Shown piece after piece: positions 7,434-17,879 of a stretch of 64,000 bases of DNA (within the stretch, counting starts at the first letter, position 1; each line of letters begins with the position of its first letter). The translations under genes and the position numbers were made by a program. Under the pieces are notes generated by a model. That model saw only the letters and a program-made list of their open reading frames with translations, was not told the origin of the DNA and did no database searches. The stretch is taken from assembly GCF_001465835.2 (NCBI RefSeq), contig NZ_CP013661.2, positions 2,844,501 through 2,908,500 on the forward strand. Direction: 5' to 3'. Origin of the DNA: Planococcus kocurii. Lineage in GTDB: Bacteria; Bacillota; Bacilli; Bacillales_A; Planococcaceae.

Positions 7434-8999
7434 TTAATAAGCGGGCAAAATGATTTTGGCGACTGTCCCTAGTCCGGCCGTACTCGATATGGTGAGAGTG
7501 CCGTTATGTTCTCGTATAATCTTTTGAGAAACCAATAACCCTAGTCCCGTACCGCTAGCTTTGGTCGTATAAAAAGGTTCGAAAATACCGTCTAAATCTT
7601 TTTCGGAAATTCCGATACCTGAATCTTCGAAGCTGATGGAAAACTTATTATGTTTTTCAGAAGTGATTGTTATTCGTATTTTTCCTGGCTGTTCCATTGA
7701 CTCGACTGCGTTTTTCAATAAATTAATAAAAACTTGTTTTAAATGATGTTCTTCGCCGTTGACTTGGAAGTCTTCTTGCCATTCTTTTTTTAATTCAATG
7801 CCGTTCAGATTAAGTTCAGAATCGAACAAGGTAAGAATATCTTCCAATGCTTGCTGGATACTAAATTTTTTTTGTGTGACGGCTTGTGGTTTGGCAAGCA
7901 CTAAAAACTCACTAATGATCAAGTTGATCCGGTCTAATTCGGATTGAATCAGTTCGGTATATTCCGGAAAAAGATGCTTCGGATCGCGATGCATCATTTG
8001 GATAAAGCCAGAGATGACGGTCATGGGATTTCTAATTTCATGAGCGACACCAGCTGCAATTTCGCCTGCAAGCTTGAGTTTTTCAGATTGTAAAATCAGT
8101 TTGTCGGATTCTTTTTGGTAGCTGATGTCGCGAGAAATGATGGATGTCGCTACTACTTTTTGGGAATGGTCAAAAATAGGTGACAAGGTGATTAACGCGT
8201 GAAAGCGGCTGCCATCTTTTCGAAGATCTACTGTTTCTAAGAGAGAGTAACTTTTTCCTTGCTGAACATCCAATGTGCGTCTCTCGACGTCTTCTTTCAT
8301 GTCCTGTGGATAAAGTGGCAAGGTGTTTCCTATGCATTCTTCAGAGGTCCAACCGTACAATTTTTCAAAAGCAGGATTGACTGCGATGATTTTATTGTTT
8401 GGATCGAAAACAGCGATAGCATCTTTGGCTGTCTCAAAAAATAACTGTAAGTAACCTTCTTTGGATAACAAAGCTTTTTCCATCGATGCATTAGTTAGCT
8501 CTAGCTGCTTCCAATAGCGACTAAAGTAAATACTATGAAGCAAGGTAATCGATAATATCGATAGTATAAAAATAACGATGGATAATTGTGTGTAAGAAAA
8601 AGGATTTCCAGTATCAAAGCGGTCAAACAGTGTTGATAGGAGTGTGAATTCAATGGCAGTTGCTAAGCCGAGGATAAGAATAAGTTTGGTATCATTGTAC
8701 AAAGCAGAAATAATAATTGGTACGACAAAATAAATAAGTGTAATAGGAGACAAAGATTCAACGTTCAAAATGAAGATGTACAGATTCATAGCAAAAAGAA
8801 TGGCATACTGCAAGGTGCGTTCTTTCATTTTAGCCATAGCCAAAAGAAACAAAAAATAACTGGAAATTCCGAAAAGCGGAGAAACCACTGCTGTATTTGT
8901 TTCTATTAATTGATTGAGCAAAAAATGGAAAATACTTAAAAATCCGAGTACATGAATGAACAATTGGCTTCTTTTGCGATTGATAATCTTGCTTTCCAT
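7434..8999 (-). CDS. Orphan PAS-domain sensor histidine kinase
   Basis: 521-aa membrane kinase. Six hydrophobic segments span residues 12-160, then a PAS domain (about 180-295, with FDPNNKIIAVNPAFEKLYGW), a HisKA domain with His about 320 in GVAHEIRNPMTVISG, and an HATPase domain (INLLKNAVESM, FEDSGIGIS, GTGLGLLVS). The H-box and kinase core resemble the phosphorelay/sporulation kinases (KinA-KinE type) and NtrB-like enzymes, with no response regulator alongside. A multi-pass N-terminus plus PAS matches KinB-like designs, but which relay it feeds cannot be told. Start ATG 8999 is preceded by GAGGTGACTT. Transcribed alone against the PepSY operon. Confidence 0.88.
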   Translation of the reverse strand: MESKIINRKRSQLFIHVLGFLSIFHFLLNQLIETNTAVVSPLFGISSYFLFLLAMAKMKERTLQYAILFAMNLYIFILNVESLSPITLIYFVVPIIISALYNDTKLILILGLATAIEFTLLSTLFDRFDTGNPFSYTQLSIVIFILSILSITLLHSIYFSRYWKQLELTNASMEKALLSKEGYLQLFFETAKDAIAVFDPNNKIIAVNPAFEKLYGWTSEECIGNTLPLYPQDMKEDVERRTLDVQQGKSYSLLETVDLRKDGSRFHALITLSPIFDHSQKVVATSIISRDISYQKESDKLILQSEKLKLAGEIAAGVAHEIRNPMTVISGFIQMMHRDPKHLFPEYTELIQSELDRINLIISEFLVLAKPQAVTQKKFSIQQALEDILTLFDSELNLNGIELKKEWQEDFQVNGEEHHLKQVFINLLKNAVESMEQPGKIRITITSEKHNKFSISFEDSGIGISEKDLDGIFEPFYTTKASGTGLGLLVSQKIIREHNGTLTISSTAGLGTVAKIILPAY

Positions 9000-9204
9000 A
9001 AGTCACCTCAGCGTTTTGCTTTAAAATGATATCAGTCCTACTTAGAAAGTTATGAATAGTGAGTACAGTCCTAATTGGGTATATTGTGACTAAAATGACG
9101 CGTCTAGCTAATTTTTGTAGCTAACTAATACTATAATACTATAAGACGGGACTGTGCGAACATCATTGATTTTGATATGATTAAAGAACCGAGGAGTGGT
9201 AGAG

Positions 9205-10257
9205 ATGACTTATCAATGGAACCAAAACGAAACAATCGATTTGTTAAAAGAATTAGTGGAAATTCCAAGTCCATCTGGATACACCATGGATGTTATGTCA
9301 AAAATTCGTACTGCATTGACACAGTGGAATGTGGAGTATGAGACGACTCATAAGGGAGCAGTCATTGCGACGATCCCAGGAAAGAATCAACAGCAGCACC
9401 GTTTGCTGACAGCGCATGTCGATACGCTTGGAGCTATGGTGAAAGAAATCAAGTCGAGCGGTCGTTTAAAGCTATCGTTAGTTGGCGGTTTTAAATTCAA
9501 TGCAATTGAAGGTGAAAATTGCCTCGTACATAAAGCGGACGGTTCAACAGTTTCTGGAACAATCCTTTTACATCAAACGACTGTGCATGTTTATAAAGAT
9601 GCCGGTACAGCAGAACGTAGTGCAGACAATATGGAAGTGCGTCTAGATGAAAAAGCCTTTTCGAAAGAACAAGTGAAGAACTTAGGAATTGAAGTAGGAG
9701 ATTTTGTTTCTTTTCAACCAAGATTTGAAGCGACAGCGTCAGGTTATATTAAATCTCGTCATTTAGATGACAAGGCAAGCACCGCGCTACTGCTTCAATT
9801 GGTAAAACATTTTAGTGAAACGGGAGAGCAGCTGCCCTATACAACGCATTTTTATATTTCAAACAATGAAGAAATCGGTTACGGTGGAAACTCCAGCATT
9901 CCGAAAGAAACACAGGAATATATCGCTGTTGATATGGGAGCTATTGGAGACGGCCAAGAGTCGGATGAGTACACGGTTTCCATTTGTGCAAAAGACTCAA
10001 GTGGTCCTTACCATTATGGACTGACACGCCATTTAATTTCTTTGGCGCAAACCAATGCAATCGATTATAAAGTGGATATTTATCCTTATTATGGATCAGA
10101 CGCGTCAGCTGCCATTAGTGCAGGACATGATGTGAAGCATGCTTTGTTTGGTCCTGGAATTGAAGCTTCCCATTCATATGAACGTACGCATACAGATTCA
10201 TTACAAGCGGCAGCAGAATTGCTTTATGCATACGTGCTGTCTTCAATGGTTTCTTAA
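9205..10257 (+). CDS. M42-family metallo-aminopeptidase
   Basis: Cytoplasmic dinuclear zinc/cobalt aminopeptidase of family M42 (glutamyl aminopeptidase/FrvX/YsdC group), 350 aa. Metal and catalytic motifs visible: TAHVDTLG (first His-x-Asp), HLDDKAS (bridging Asp), NNEEIGYGGN (Glu-Glu pair), AVDMGAIG (Asp) and a late SHSYERTH (His). GTG 9196 lies in frame upstream but falls within the GAGGAG ribosome site, so ATG 9205 is used. murE follows 19 bases later with its own site, so the two are probably cotranscribed; a role in peptide turnover is expected, and the murE link may be coincidental. Confidence 0.88.
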   Translation: MTYQWNQNETIDLLKELVEIPSPSGYTMDVMSKIRTALTQWNVEYETTHKGAVIATIPGKNQQQHRLLTAHVDTLGAMVKEIKSSGRLKLSLVGGFKFNAIEGENCLVHKADGSTVSGTILLHQTTVHVYKDAGTAERSADNMEVRLDEKAFSKEQVKNLGIEVGDFVSFQPRFEATASGYIKSRHLDDKASTALLLQLVKHFSETGEQLPYTTHFYISNNEEIGYGGNSSIPKETQEYIAVDMGAIGDGQESDEYTVSICAKDSSGPYHYGLTRHLISLAQTNAIDYKVDIYPYYGSDASAAISAGHDVKHALFGPGIEASHSYERTHTDSLQAAAELLYAYVLSSMVS

Positions 10258-10276
10258 GAGTTAGGAGAGTGTTTTC

Positions 10277-11734
10277 ATGAACAGCAAAGAGTTACTTACA
10301 GCCATTCCGTATAAGCAGATTAAAGGTGCCTTGCCTGATCGCATTGAGCATTTAACTATAGATTCACGTGATATTAAAAAAGATTCAATTTTTGTTTGCA
10401 TCACTGGCTATACAGTAGATGGCCATGATTTTGCCCAACAAGCGGCAGACCAAGGAGCAGCAGTCATTGTAGCAGAAAAACCTTTAACAATTGATAATGC
10501 AACAGTGATCCTTGTCGAAAGTACGTCACGAACATTGGGACTTCTAGCTGCTAAATTTTACGATTATCCTTCTAAGCTTCTTCACATGATTGGAGTTACC
10601 GGAACCAATGGCAAAACGAGTGTGGCTGGTATTCTGCATTCGATGCTAATGGAATTAGGCGAGAAATCGGCAATGACGGGGACGATCGGCTTTAACTTGA
10701 ATGGCCAATTGCATCCATCAGCTAATACGACAAATGATGCATTGACGACACAACAGATGATTGCGCGTGCGCGTGATGAAGATTGTTCGCACATGACGAT
10801 GGAAGTTTCGTCGCACGGTTTAATTTTGGGTCGTTTAGCTGGTGTAGAGTTTGATACGGCTATCTTTACTAATTTGACACACGATCATTTAGATTTTCAC
10901 GGAACCATGGAAGAATACGGTCATGCCAAAGCGTTATTATTTTCACAGCTTGGCCAGGATGTAGCCAATCAAAAGCAAGCCATCTTAAATGCGGACGATC
11001 CGTGGTCTAGTGAAATAGCAAAAATGACGCCTCATCCGGTGTACACATATGGCATTCAAAATGATGCACAATTCCGAGCAAAAGATATTCAATTGGCGCA
11101 TACAGGGACTACGTTCACCTTGCATTGTCCTGCAGGCCAGTTTCCGGTAGCGATGAAACTGCTCGGTGAATTTAATGTTTCTAATGCGTTAGCTGCGATT
11201 GCCGCTTTATACGCAGAAGGCTATAAGTTAGATGAAATCTTACAAGCAATTGCGGCAATTGCGCCGGTAGAAGGTCGCATGCAAAAAGTGGAAGTTGAAG
11301 CACCTGTATCGATTTTTATTGATTATGCGCATACACCTGATGCGATTGAAAAAGCAATTGAAGCCGTTCAAGATTTTAAAAAGAATCGCATTATTTTTCT
11401 TGTTGGAACGGGTGGGAATCGTGACAAGACTAAACGTCCGATTATGGCTGAAAAAGCATCGGTTGCTGATTATGTGGTCTTGACAACAGATGACCCACGC
11501 GATGAAACGTATGACAGTATTTTAGAAGACCTGAAAAGTGGCATGACACATGAGCAGTTTGCTTGTATCGGTGACCGTGCAGAAGCAGTTAAGCATGCTG
11601 TTCAGCAAGCAGAGAGTGGCGACATTATCATTCTTGCTGGAAAAGGGCATGAAGATTATCAAATTATCGGCAACACCAAATACCCACACAGTGATAAAGA
11701 AATCGCGATACAAGAAGCATTGAAGAAGTTTTAG
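10277..11734 (+). CDS. murE: UDP-MurNAc-tripeptide synthetase MurE
   Basis: Adds the third amino acid to UDP-MurNAc-L-Ala-D-Glu in peptidoglycan precursor synthesis; cytoplasmic, ATP-dependent, 485 aa. Three Mur-ligase domains: N-terminal with HLTIDSRDIKKDSIFVC, central with ATP loop VTGTNGKTS and TNLTHDHLDFHG, C-terminal with the substrate-recognition motif. That motif reads D405-D406-P407-R408, whereas enzymes adding meso-diaminopimelate carry DNPR. Many Planococcaceae have L-Lys in the wall, so L-Lys addition is quite possible; it should not be labelled DAP-specific by default. It is placed outside a division/cell-wall cluster, after an M42 peptidase. RBS TTAGGAGAGTG precedes the ATG. Confidence 0.93.
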   Translation: MNSKELLTAIPYKQIKGALPDRIEHLTIDSRDIKKDSIFVCITGYTVDGHDFAQQAADQGAAVIVAEKPLTIDNATVILVESTSRTLGLLAAKFYDYPSKLLHMIGVTGTNGKTSVAGILHSMLMELGEKSAMTGTIGFNLNGQLHPSANTTNDALTTQQMIARARDEDCSHMTMEVSSHGLILGRLAGVEFDTAIFTNLTHDHLDFHGTMEEYGHAKALLFSQLGQDVANQKQAILNADDPWSSEIAKMTPHPVYTYGIQNDAQFRAKDIQLAHTGTTFTLHCPAGQFPVAMKLLGEFNVSNALAAIAALYAEGYKLDEILQAIAAIAPVEGRMQKVEVEAPVSIFIDYAHTPDAIEKAIEAVQDFKKNRIIFLVGTGGNRDKTKRPIMAEKASVADYVVLTTDDPRDETYDSILEDLKSGMTHEQFACIGDRAEAVKHAVQQAESGDIIILAGKGHEDYQIIGNTKYPHSDKEIAIQEALKKF

Positions 11735-11737
11735 TGG

Positions 11738-11765
11738 AAAAGGAGCCTCTAACGGCTTCTTTTTT
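11738..11765 (+). terminator. Terminator after murE
   Basis: AGGAGCC, six-base loop, GGCTTCT followed by a T run; starts four bases after the murE stop. Confidence 0.75.
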
Positions 11766-11843
11766 CTGTAGACGTTAAAATTCCTTGTTTTTTTCAGGTT
11801 CGTTCTCTAAGATGAAGAGAGTAGATTAAAGGAGCGTATAAAC

Positions 11844-13412
11844 ATGTCAGACCAATTAACGAATGAAATTCAAAATAGAAGAACTTTCGCTATCATTTCC
11901 CACCCGGATGCCGGTAAAACGACCTTAACCGAAAAACTGTTATTATTCGGTGGAGCTATTCGTGATGCGGGAACAGTTAAAGGAAAGAAAAGCGGCAAGT
12001 TCGCAACATCCGATTGGATGGAAATTGAAAAGCAACGTGGCATTTCTGTAACTTCTTCCGTTATGCAATTTGATTATGCCGGACATCGTGTCAATATTCT
12101 TGACACACCAGGACACCAAGATTTCAGTGAAGATACGTACCGTACATTGATGGCTGTTGATAGTGCAGTCATGATTATTGATGTTGCCAAAGGAATTGAA
12201 GCGCAAACTGTTAAGCTTTTTAAAGTCTGCAAAATGCGTGGCATTCCAATTTTCACCTTTATCAACAAAATGGATCGTCAAGGGAAAGAGCCACTAGAAT
12301 TAATGGAAGAACTTGAAGAAGTACTTGGCATTCAATCTTATGCCATGAATTGGCCAATCGGTATGGGGAAAGAATTTCTTGGAATTTATGACCGTTTTAA
12401 CAAACGCATTGAACCGTTTCGTTCAGCAGGAGATCGTTTTCTTGAACTTGATGAAAACGGCAAAATGATCGAAGAACATGAAATGAAAAAAACTTCTTAT
12501 TATACACAGGCAATGGACGATATTGAGTTACTGGATGAAGCCGGTAATGACTTTTCGATTGATCGTGTAAAAAAAGGTGAATTGACGCCAGTATTCTTCG
12601 GTAGTGCATTGGCTAACTTTGGTGTGCAAACGTTTTTGGAAACCTATTTGCAATTTGCTCCTTCTCCGCAGCCGCGTATTACGCAACAAGAGGAAATAGT
12701 TGATCCAGTGGACATGCCGTTTTCAGGATTTATCTTTAAAATCCAAGCCAATATGAATCCTGCTCACCGCGACCGAATTGCTTTTGTACGGATCGTGTCT
12801 GGTAAATTTGAACGAGGAATGACTGTTACTTTAGCGCGTACCGGAAAAACGATTAAACTATCACAAACTACACAGTTTTTAGCAGATGACCGCGAAATGG
12901 TTAATGAAGCCGTAGCTGGCGATATTATCGGGTTACACGATGTAGGAAATTACCAAATTGGTGATACAATTACAAGTGGCAAGAAATTCGAGTTTGAAAG
13001 TTTGCCGCAGTTTACCCCAGAGCTTTTTGTGAAAGTAACGGCTAAAAACGTTATGAAACAAAAACATTTCCATAAAGGGATTCTTCAATTAGTTCAAGAA
13101 GGCGCGATTCAGTACTACAAAACGCTTCATCTAGAAGAAGTTATTTTAGGGGCTGTCGGACAACTTCAGTTTGAAGTATTCGAACACCGTATGAAAAATG
13201 AGTATAACGTAGATGTGCGTATGGAACCGGTTGGTAACAAAATTGCACGTTGGATTGAAAATGAGGAAGATGTGAAAGAATCGATGTCAAGTGGGCGTTC
13301 AATGCTTGTGCGTGACCGTTTCGATCGATACGTCTTTTTATTCGAGAATGAGTTTGCGACACGTTGGTTCCAAGATAAAAATCCTAATATTCGACTATAT
13401 AGTTTGTTATAA
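11844..13412 (+). CDS. prfC: Peptide chain release factor 3 (RF3)
   Basis: Translational GTPase that removes RF1/RF2 from the ribosome after termination; 522 aa, the usual RF3 length. G-domain motifs: G1 [13 protein letters not shown], the switch ending [13 protein letters not shown]3 [15 protein letters not shown]4 NKMDRQGK, then the beta-barrel domain and the RF3-specific C-terminal domain ([19 protein letters not shown]). The QRGISVTSS and FSEDTYRTL signatures separate RF3 from EF-G. AAAGGAGCG precedes the ATG. A separate single-gene unit with its own terminator. RF3 is absent from B. subtilis but found in many other Firmicutes, including staphylococci. Confidence 0.96.
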   Translation: MSDQLTNEIQNRRTFAIISHPDAGKTTLTEKLLLFGGAIRDAGTVKGKKSGKFATSDWMEIEKQRGISVTSSVMQFDYAGHRVNILDTPGHQDFSEDTYRTLMAVDSAVMIIDVAKGIEAQTVKLFKVCKMRGIPIFTFINKMDRQGKEPLELMEELEEVLGIQSYAMNWPIGMGKEFLGIYDRFNKRIEPFRSAGDRFLELDENGKMIEEHEMKKTSYYTQAMDDIELLDEAGNDFSIDRVKKGELTPVFFGSALANFGVQTFLETYLQFAPSPQPRITQQEEIVDPVDMPFSGFIFKIQANMNPAHRDRIAFVRIVSGKFERGMTVTLARTGKTIKLSQTTQFLADDREMVNEAVAGDIIGLHDVGNYQIGDTITSGKKFEFESLPQFTPELFVKVTAKNVMKQKHFHKGILQLVQEGAIQYYKTLHLEEVILGAVGQLQFEVFEHRMKNEYNVDVRMEPVGNKIARWIENEEDVKESMSSGRSMLVRDRFDRYVFLFENEFATRWFQDKNPNIRLYSLL

Positions 13413-13443
13413 AAAACCTGCTGCTAGCAGGTTTTTTTTTTTT
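13411..13443 (+). terminator. Terminator after prfC
   Basis: AAAAAACCTGCT, GCT loop, AGCAGG and a run of twelve or more T residues. Confidence 0.9.
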
Positions 13444-13545
13444 GAGTAAAAAAGTGGCAGATAAGTGAACAAGCTCTGTTAAATTTGCGGTTATAAAGGA
13501 TTTTTCTTATGATAGAAGAACACAGTAAAGAGAGGGTTTGAAAAG

Positions 13546-16500
13546 ATGAAAATAAGTGATTTTTCGATAAAAAGGCCCGTCTTTACATTGGTCATTATGT
13601 TTTTGATCATTATTCTTGGGGCGGTATCATTTACACGAATTCCGATTACGTTGATCCCTGAACTTAACCCGCCGATTGGCGTTGTGGTAACTAATTATCC
13701 AGGTGCTAGTCCGACAGAAGTAAGTGAAAAAGTAACAAAGCCTTTAGAAGCAAATTTGGCGACATTGCCGGGTATTAAATCGATTCAATCGAATAGCCAA
13801 GAAGGCTCGAATTTTATCTTGCTGGAATTTGATTGGTCAACAGATATAGATGATGTCCAATCAGATATCGCACAAAGAATTGACCAAACGCCGATTCCTG
13901 ACGATTCGAATGATCCGCGCTTTTTAAAGTTCGATCCTTCTCAATTCCCCATCTTGCAGTTGTCTTTGCGTTCAAGTGATCCGGATGCAGACGTGCGAGT
14001 GATTGCCGAAGAATTAGAGACAGAACTTCGTCAAACAGACGGGGTAGCAAGTGTCAATGTTTCAGGTTCTTTAATAGAGGAAATTCAAATTGAATTAGAT
14101 CAGGCAGCACTTGAAGAAAAAGGCTTGCAGCAATCGGACGTTGTTCAGCTGATTCAAGCAAACAATATTTCTTTGCCTGGGGAACCGATTGAGACCGAAA
14201 ATGGTCGAAACCTAACAACCCGCATTATTAGTACCCTGACTAATGTGGAAGAAATACAGGATCTGGTTTTGACTATCGATCCGATAGATGGCAATAATGT
14301 CACAATCGGAGATGTAGCAAAGGTTGGCATTAGTGAACGTGAAAGTAGCAGTGAAACGAGAACAAATGAAGAGCCAGCTGTCCTACTGTCTGCTCTTCAG
14401 GAATCTCAAGCAAATACAGCTGAAGTTTCAGACGCATTCCAAGAAAGGCTAGATGAACTGCTCAGTGAAGAGCGCTTTGAAGGCGTGGAGGCAGATATTC
14501 TATTTGACCAAGGAGACTATGTCAAACTGGCTATCGGTAATATCGGACAGACATTGATTCTAGGCGGAATTTTTGCCATGTTAGTTCTTTTCTTTTTCCT
14601 ACGTGGCATTAAAAGTCCAATCATTATCGGTGTAGCGATTCCTTATTCTGTTATCGTTACTTTTGTTCTTATGTTTTTTGCCGATTTTGCTTTGAATATT
14701 TTAACTCTAGGGGCACTAGCGTTGGGAATTGGAATGCTAGTGGATAACGCCATTGTCGTTATCGAAAATATTGAACGTCATTTGGCGATGGGCAAAAACG
14801 CCAAAAAGGCTGCTTCTGAAGGTTCAAAAGAAGTAGCAGGTGCAATTATTGCTTCAACACTTACGACTGTAGCGGTTTTCATACCGGTTATTTTCATCTC
14901 AGGATTGATTGGAGAAATTTTCTTTGAATTTGCTTTGACAATATCCTTTAGCCTTTTTGCATCGTTGGCAGTCGCTTTGACCGTTATACCGATGATGGCA
15001 TCAAGGATGTTGGGTAAGCCTGGTACAAAACCGAAAGTCCAGAGAGATACTTCTAGAAGTGTCAAAGCATTCGAAGGATCGGTCGTTTGGGCTTTGCGCC
15101 ATAGAATGATCGTGTTGTTTACAGCACTGGTATTACTAGTGGTAGGTGCTTTTGGCATCATGCAAGTCGGCACAGAATTTATTCCGGCAACAGACGAAGG
15201 GTTTGTCAGTGTTTCTGTAGAACTGGAAAATGGTTCTTCAAGAGCAGCGACAGATGAAGTAGTCAATCTGATAGAAGAAGAATTGAAACTTGAAGAAGAT
15301 GTCGATGTGTACGTTAGCCTAATTGGCTCGACTCAACAGGGACAAGCGCAAGGATCTGCGGAAACAAATGTTGCTGAAATTTACGTGAAATTGGTAGATT
15401 TAGCAGATCGGGATCGTTCGGTTTTTGATTTTGTAGATGACGTACAGCCTCGAGTTCTGAAAACGGTAGGAGAGCGTGCGTTAGTCAGCTTTAACTTGCA
15501 GACAGCAGCCGGTTCTTCGCCAAATACGTTATCCTTTACTGTAACGGATACAGACCGTTCAAGACTGGACAAAGCGGTCGTCGATATTGAAGCGGCATTA
15601 ACCGAACTTCCTGAAGTAACAGAGTTGACGAATGATCGTCAAGAAACTATTGATGAAATCCAGATGACTATTGACCGTGAGGCGGCTACTGAATATGGCT
15701 TGCCACCGGTCCAAATAGCTCAATCTGTCAATAACATTACACGAGGTGTTTTAGCTACTCAGGTATTGGCTGAAAATGATGAAGTTCTCAGTGTCTATGT
15801 GGCCTATGAAGAAGGGGAAAGAAACAGTCTTGAAAAACTACGCACTTTATCTCTTCGGACACCTGCAGGCGAATTTGTGGAACTCCAGGAGTTAGCTGAA
15901 ATTGAAGTTGCTCAAGGTCCTGTGAGTATTCAACGTGTAGATCAGGCAGATAGCGTTTCTTTCACGTTGCAACATCAATCGAGTATTACACTAGGTGACA
16001 TGTCTGATAAAGTCGACGTCGCAATTGAAGAGTTAGAGTTGGATGATAACACACTGATTTCGTTTGGCGGGGACCGGGAATTACTGGATAACTCGATCAA
16101 TGATATGTTACTTGCCGTCATGCTTGCAGTGGTGCTTGTCTATATTGTAATGGCTGCACAATTTGAATCGTTCAAGTATCCACTAGTTATTATGTTCACG
16201 GTGCCATTGATGGCAATCGGCGTAGCAATCGCACTGTTCGTTACACAGACGCCGGTTAGCATTACTGCTGTCATTGGATTGCTTGTTCTGGTGGGTATTG
16301 TCGTCAATAATGGAATTGTGCTGGTTGATTATATCAATCAACGAAAAGAGGATGGCATGGATTCCTATGATGCCATTATTACCTCGGTTCATGATCGCCG
16401 CCGTCCGATTCTGATGACAGCATTAACAACTATTTTGGGCTTATTGCCTCTAGCAATTGGTATCGGCGAAGGTACTGAAATTAATCAGCCGATGGGTATT

Positions 16501-16605
16501 ACCGTTATTGGTGGGCTTATCAGTTCAACTTTACTGTCACTTTATATCGTGCCAATTGTCTACAGTCTATTTGATCGACAAACAAGAAGAATGAATAAAA
16601 AGTAA
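13546..16605 (+). CDS. RND-family exporter (SwrC/AcrB-like)
   Basis: Large proton-driven exporter, 1019 aa, with the RND plan: membrane helix near residue 12-30, a large outer loop (about 35-335), helices 2-6, a short cytoplasmic linker (about 490-520), helix 7, a second outer loop (545-845), helices 8-12. Conserved features: the helix-4 motif ALGIGMLVDNAIVVIENIERH with the proton-relay Asp, GASPTEVSEKVTKPLE early in loop 1, and GIVVNNGIVLVDYINQ in helix 10. B. subtilis SwrC (YerP), which gives self-resistance to surfactin, is the best-known Gram-positive relative. No membrane-fusion or outer-channel partner is adjacent, as expected in a Gram-positive. Substrate inferred to be amphiphilic compounds or lipids. 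Confidence 0.92.
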   Translation: MKISDFSIKRPVFTLVIMFLIIILGAVSFTRIPITLIPELNPPIGVVVTNYPGASPTEVSEKVTKPLEANLATLPGIKSIQSNSQEGSNFILLEFDWSTDIDDVQSDIAQRIDQTPIPDDSNDPRFLKFDPSQFPILQLSLRSSDPDADVRVIAEELETELRQTDGVASVNVSGSLIEEIQIELDQAALEEKGLQQSDVVQLIQANNISLPGEPIETENGRNLTTRIISTLTNVEEIQDLVLTIDPIDGNNVTIGDVAKVGISERESSSETRTNEEPAVLLSALQESQANTAEVSDAFQERLDELLSEERFEGVEADILFDQGDYVKLAIGNIGQTLILGGIFAMLVLFFFLRGIKSPIIIGVAIPYSVIVTFVLMFFADFALNILTLGALALGIGMLVDNAIVVIENIERHLAMGKNAKKAASEGSKEVAGAIIASTLTTVAVFIPVIFISGLIGEIFFEFALTISFSLFASLAVALTVIPMMASRMLGKPGTKPKVQRDTSRSVKAFEGSVVWALRHRMIVLFTALVLLVVGAFGIMQVGTEFIPATDEGFVSVSVELENGSSRAATDEVVNLIEEELKLEEDVDVYVSLIGSTQQGQAQGSAETNVAEIYVKLVDLADRDRSVFDFVDDVQPRVLKTVGERALVSFNLQTAAGSSPNTLSFTVTDTDRSRLDKAVVDIEAALTELPEVTELTNDRQETIDEIQMTIDREAATEYGLPPVQIAQSVNNITRGVLATQVLAENDEVLSVYVAYEEGERNSLEKLRTLSLRTPAGEFVELQELAEIEVAQGPVSIQRVDQADSVSFTLQHQSSITLGDMSDKVDVAIEELELDDNTLISFGGDRELLDNSINDMLLAVMLAVVLVYIVMAAQFESFKYPLVIMFTVPLMAIGVAIALFVTQTPVSITAVIGLLVLVGIVVNNGIVLVDYINQRKEDGMDSYDAIITSVHDRRRPILMTALTTILGLLPLAIGIGEGTEINQPMGITVIGGLISSTLLSLYIVPIVYSLFDRQTRRMNKK

Positions 16606-16628
16606 GCCTTCGGGTTTACTTTTTTTTT
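16599..16628 (+). terminator. Terminator after the RND exporter gene
   Basis: AGTAAGCC, TTCG loop, GGTTTACT followed by eight or more T residues; the left arm overlaps the stop codon. Confidence 0.85.
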
Positions 16629-16748
16629 ACTTTATAAGGTGAATGTCAAAGAAACTTTTCGTAATAGAGGGAGCTCAGTGAATTATTTTCTTACTTATCA
16701 AACATATTGATGGAAAATTTAGTATGATTTAAAAAAGGGGTTGAAGTT

Positions 16749-17828
16749 ATGAAAGAAGTTGTGTTTACTGGTTTTCCTGGATTTATTGCGAGTCAATTGA
16801 TGTACAAACATGCACAGCAAAATAAAGCGATTTCTGCCATTATCCTATCGTCGGAACGAACAAAGGCAGAAAAAGAAGCCAAGCGAATCGAAAAAGAAAC
16901 AAATTGTCGAACGATCCAGCTGATTGAAGGAGATATCACTATTAGTGGATTAAATCTTAAAAAGGCTGATAAAGAGTATTTACAGGAGAAAGAGGTGACA
17001 TTCTGGCATCTTGCGGCTATTTATGACTTGGCAGTTCCAAGAGATTTGGCATGGAAAGTCAATGTGGAAGGAACTCGTCATGTGAATGAATTCGTTTCAG
17101 AATTGCCAAATGTAGAACGCTATGTTTACTTCAGTACAGCCTATGTAGCTGGAAATCGACAAGGAACTATTTATGAAGTCCAATTGCAACGACCAGAAGC
17201 GTTTAAAAACTTTTACGAAGAAACGAAGTTCGAAGCAGAACTACTAGTAAATGAGATGAAGAAACAAGTACCTGTCACAATTATTCGACCAGGCATTGTC
17301 CGTGGACATTCGATTACAGGGGAAACCATTAAATTTGATGGTCCATACTTTTTCTTGAATTTAATTGATCGAGTAAAATTTCTGCCAATTATTCCATTCG
17401 TTGGACGTTCCAAATCGTATCTAAATGTCGTGCCGATCGATTATATTTTGGAAGCATCGATGTATCTTAGTGAATTGGCAGCCGCTGCCGGACAAACTGT
17501 TCATTTAACGGATCCCAATCCCCATCCTGTGGAAGAAATATATCGTGGTATGGTCCATTTGATGACAGGGAAAAATCCCAAAGGACGAGTGCCTCATAGC
17601 TTAGCGAAGATGTCTTTGTCTATTGGTTTCGTAAGAAGAGGATTGGGTGTCGAAATTGAAACCCTAGATTATTTAACGTGGTCAGCTGATTTTGATACAC
17701 AAAAAGCGGAAAATTTATTGGCAGGAAGCGGTATTTACTGTGCAGATTTTATAGCGACTATGCCTGCAATGGTTGAATTTTACAACGTACATAAAAATGA
17801 CAAAAAATTTCAAATTGCTATCCGTTAA
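16749..17828 (+). CDS. SDR-family NAD(P)-dependent oxidoreductase, acyl-reductase-like
   Basis: Extended short-chain dehydrogenase/reductase, 359 aa. The N-terminus has the nucleotide loop TGFPGFIASQL (GxxGxxA type). The catalytic Tyr-Lys pair sits in NFYEETKFEAE, with Ser/Thr in YFSTAYVAG. The pattern VTGF.GFIAS plus EGDIT and HLAAIYDLAV is closest to the male-sterility/thioester-reductase branch (NAD-binding 4), which reduces acyl thioesters or acts on lipid-linked substrates; an epimerase role cannot be excluded. AAAAGGGG precedes the ATG. Single gene; a short 3' spacer separates it from the Mn riboswitch. Confidence 0.75.
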   Translation: MKEVVFTGFPGFIASQLMYKHAQQNKAISAIILSSERTKAEKEAKRIEKETNCRTIQLIEGDITISGLNLKKADKEYLQEKEVTFWHLAAIYDLAVPRDLAWKVNVEGTRHVNEFVSELPNVERYVYFSTAYVAGNRQGTIYEVQLQRPEAFKNFYEETKFEAELLVNEMKKQVPVTIIRPGIVRGHSITGETIKFDGPYFFLNLIDRVKFLPIIPFVGRSKSYLNVVPIDYILEASMYLSELAAAAGQTVHLTDPNPHPVEEIYRGMVHLMTGKNPKGRVPHSLAKMSLSIGFVRRGLGVEIETLDYLTWSADFDTQKAENLLAGSGIYCADFIATMPAMVEFYNVHKNDKKFQIAIR

Positions 17829-17853
17829 ACTTTCTTTGGATTTGAAATGATGC

Positions 17854-17859
17854 TATACT
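17854..17859 (+). promoter_or_regulatory. -10 box upstream of the Mn riboswitch
   Basis: TATACT at a suitable distance before the riboswitch aptamer; the matching -35 (TTTCTT, 17 bases upstream) is weak. Confidence 0.4.
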
Positions 17860-17879
17860 AACATTACAACTCAATACAC

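Noticed and set aside
14778-15266. 162-codon open frame antisense to the RND exporter
   Set aside because: Antisense shadow of membrane-helix codons; no start signal and low-complexity composition.
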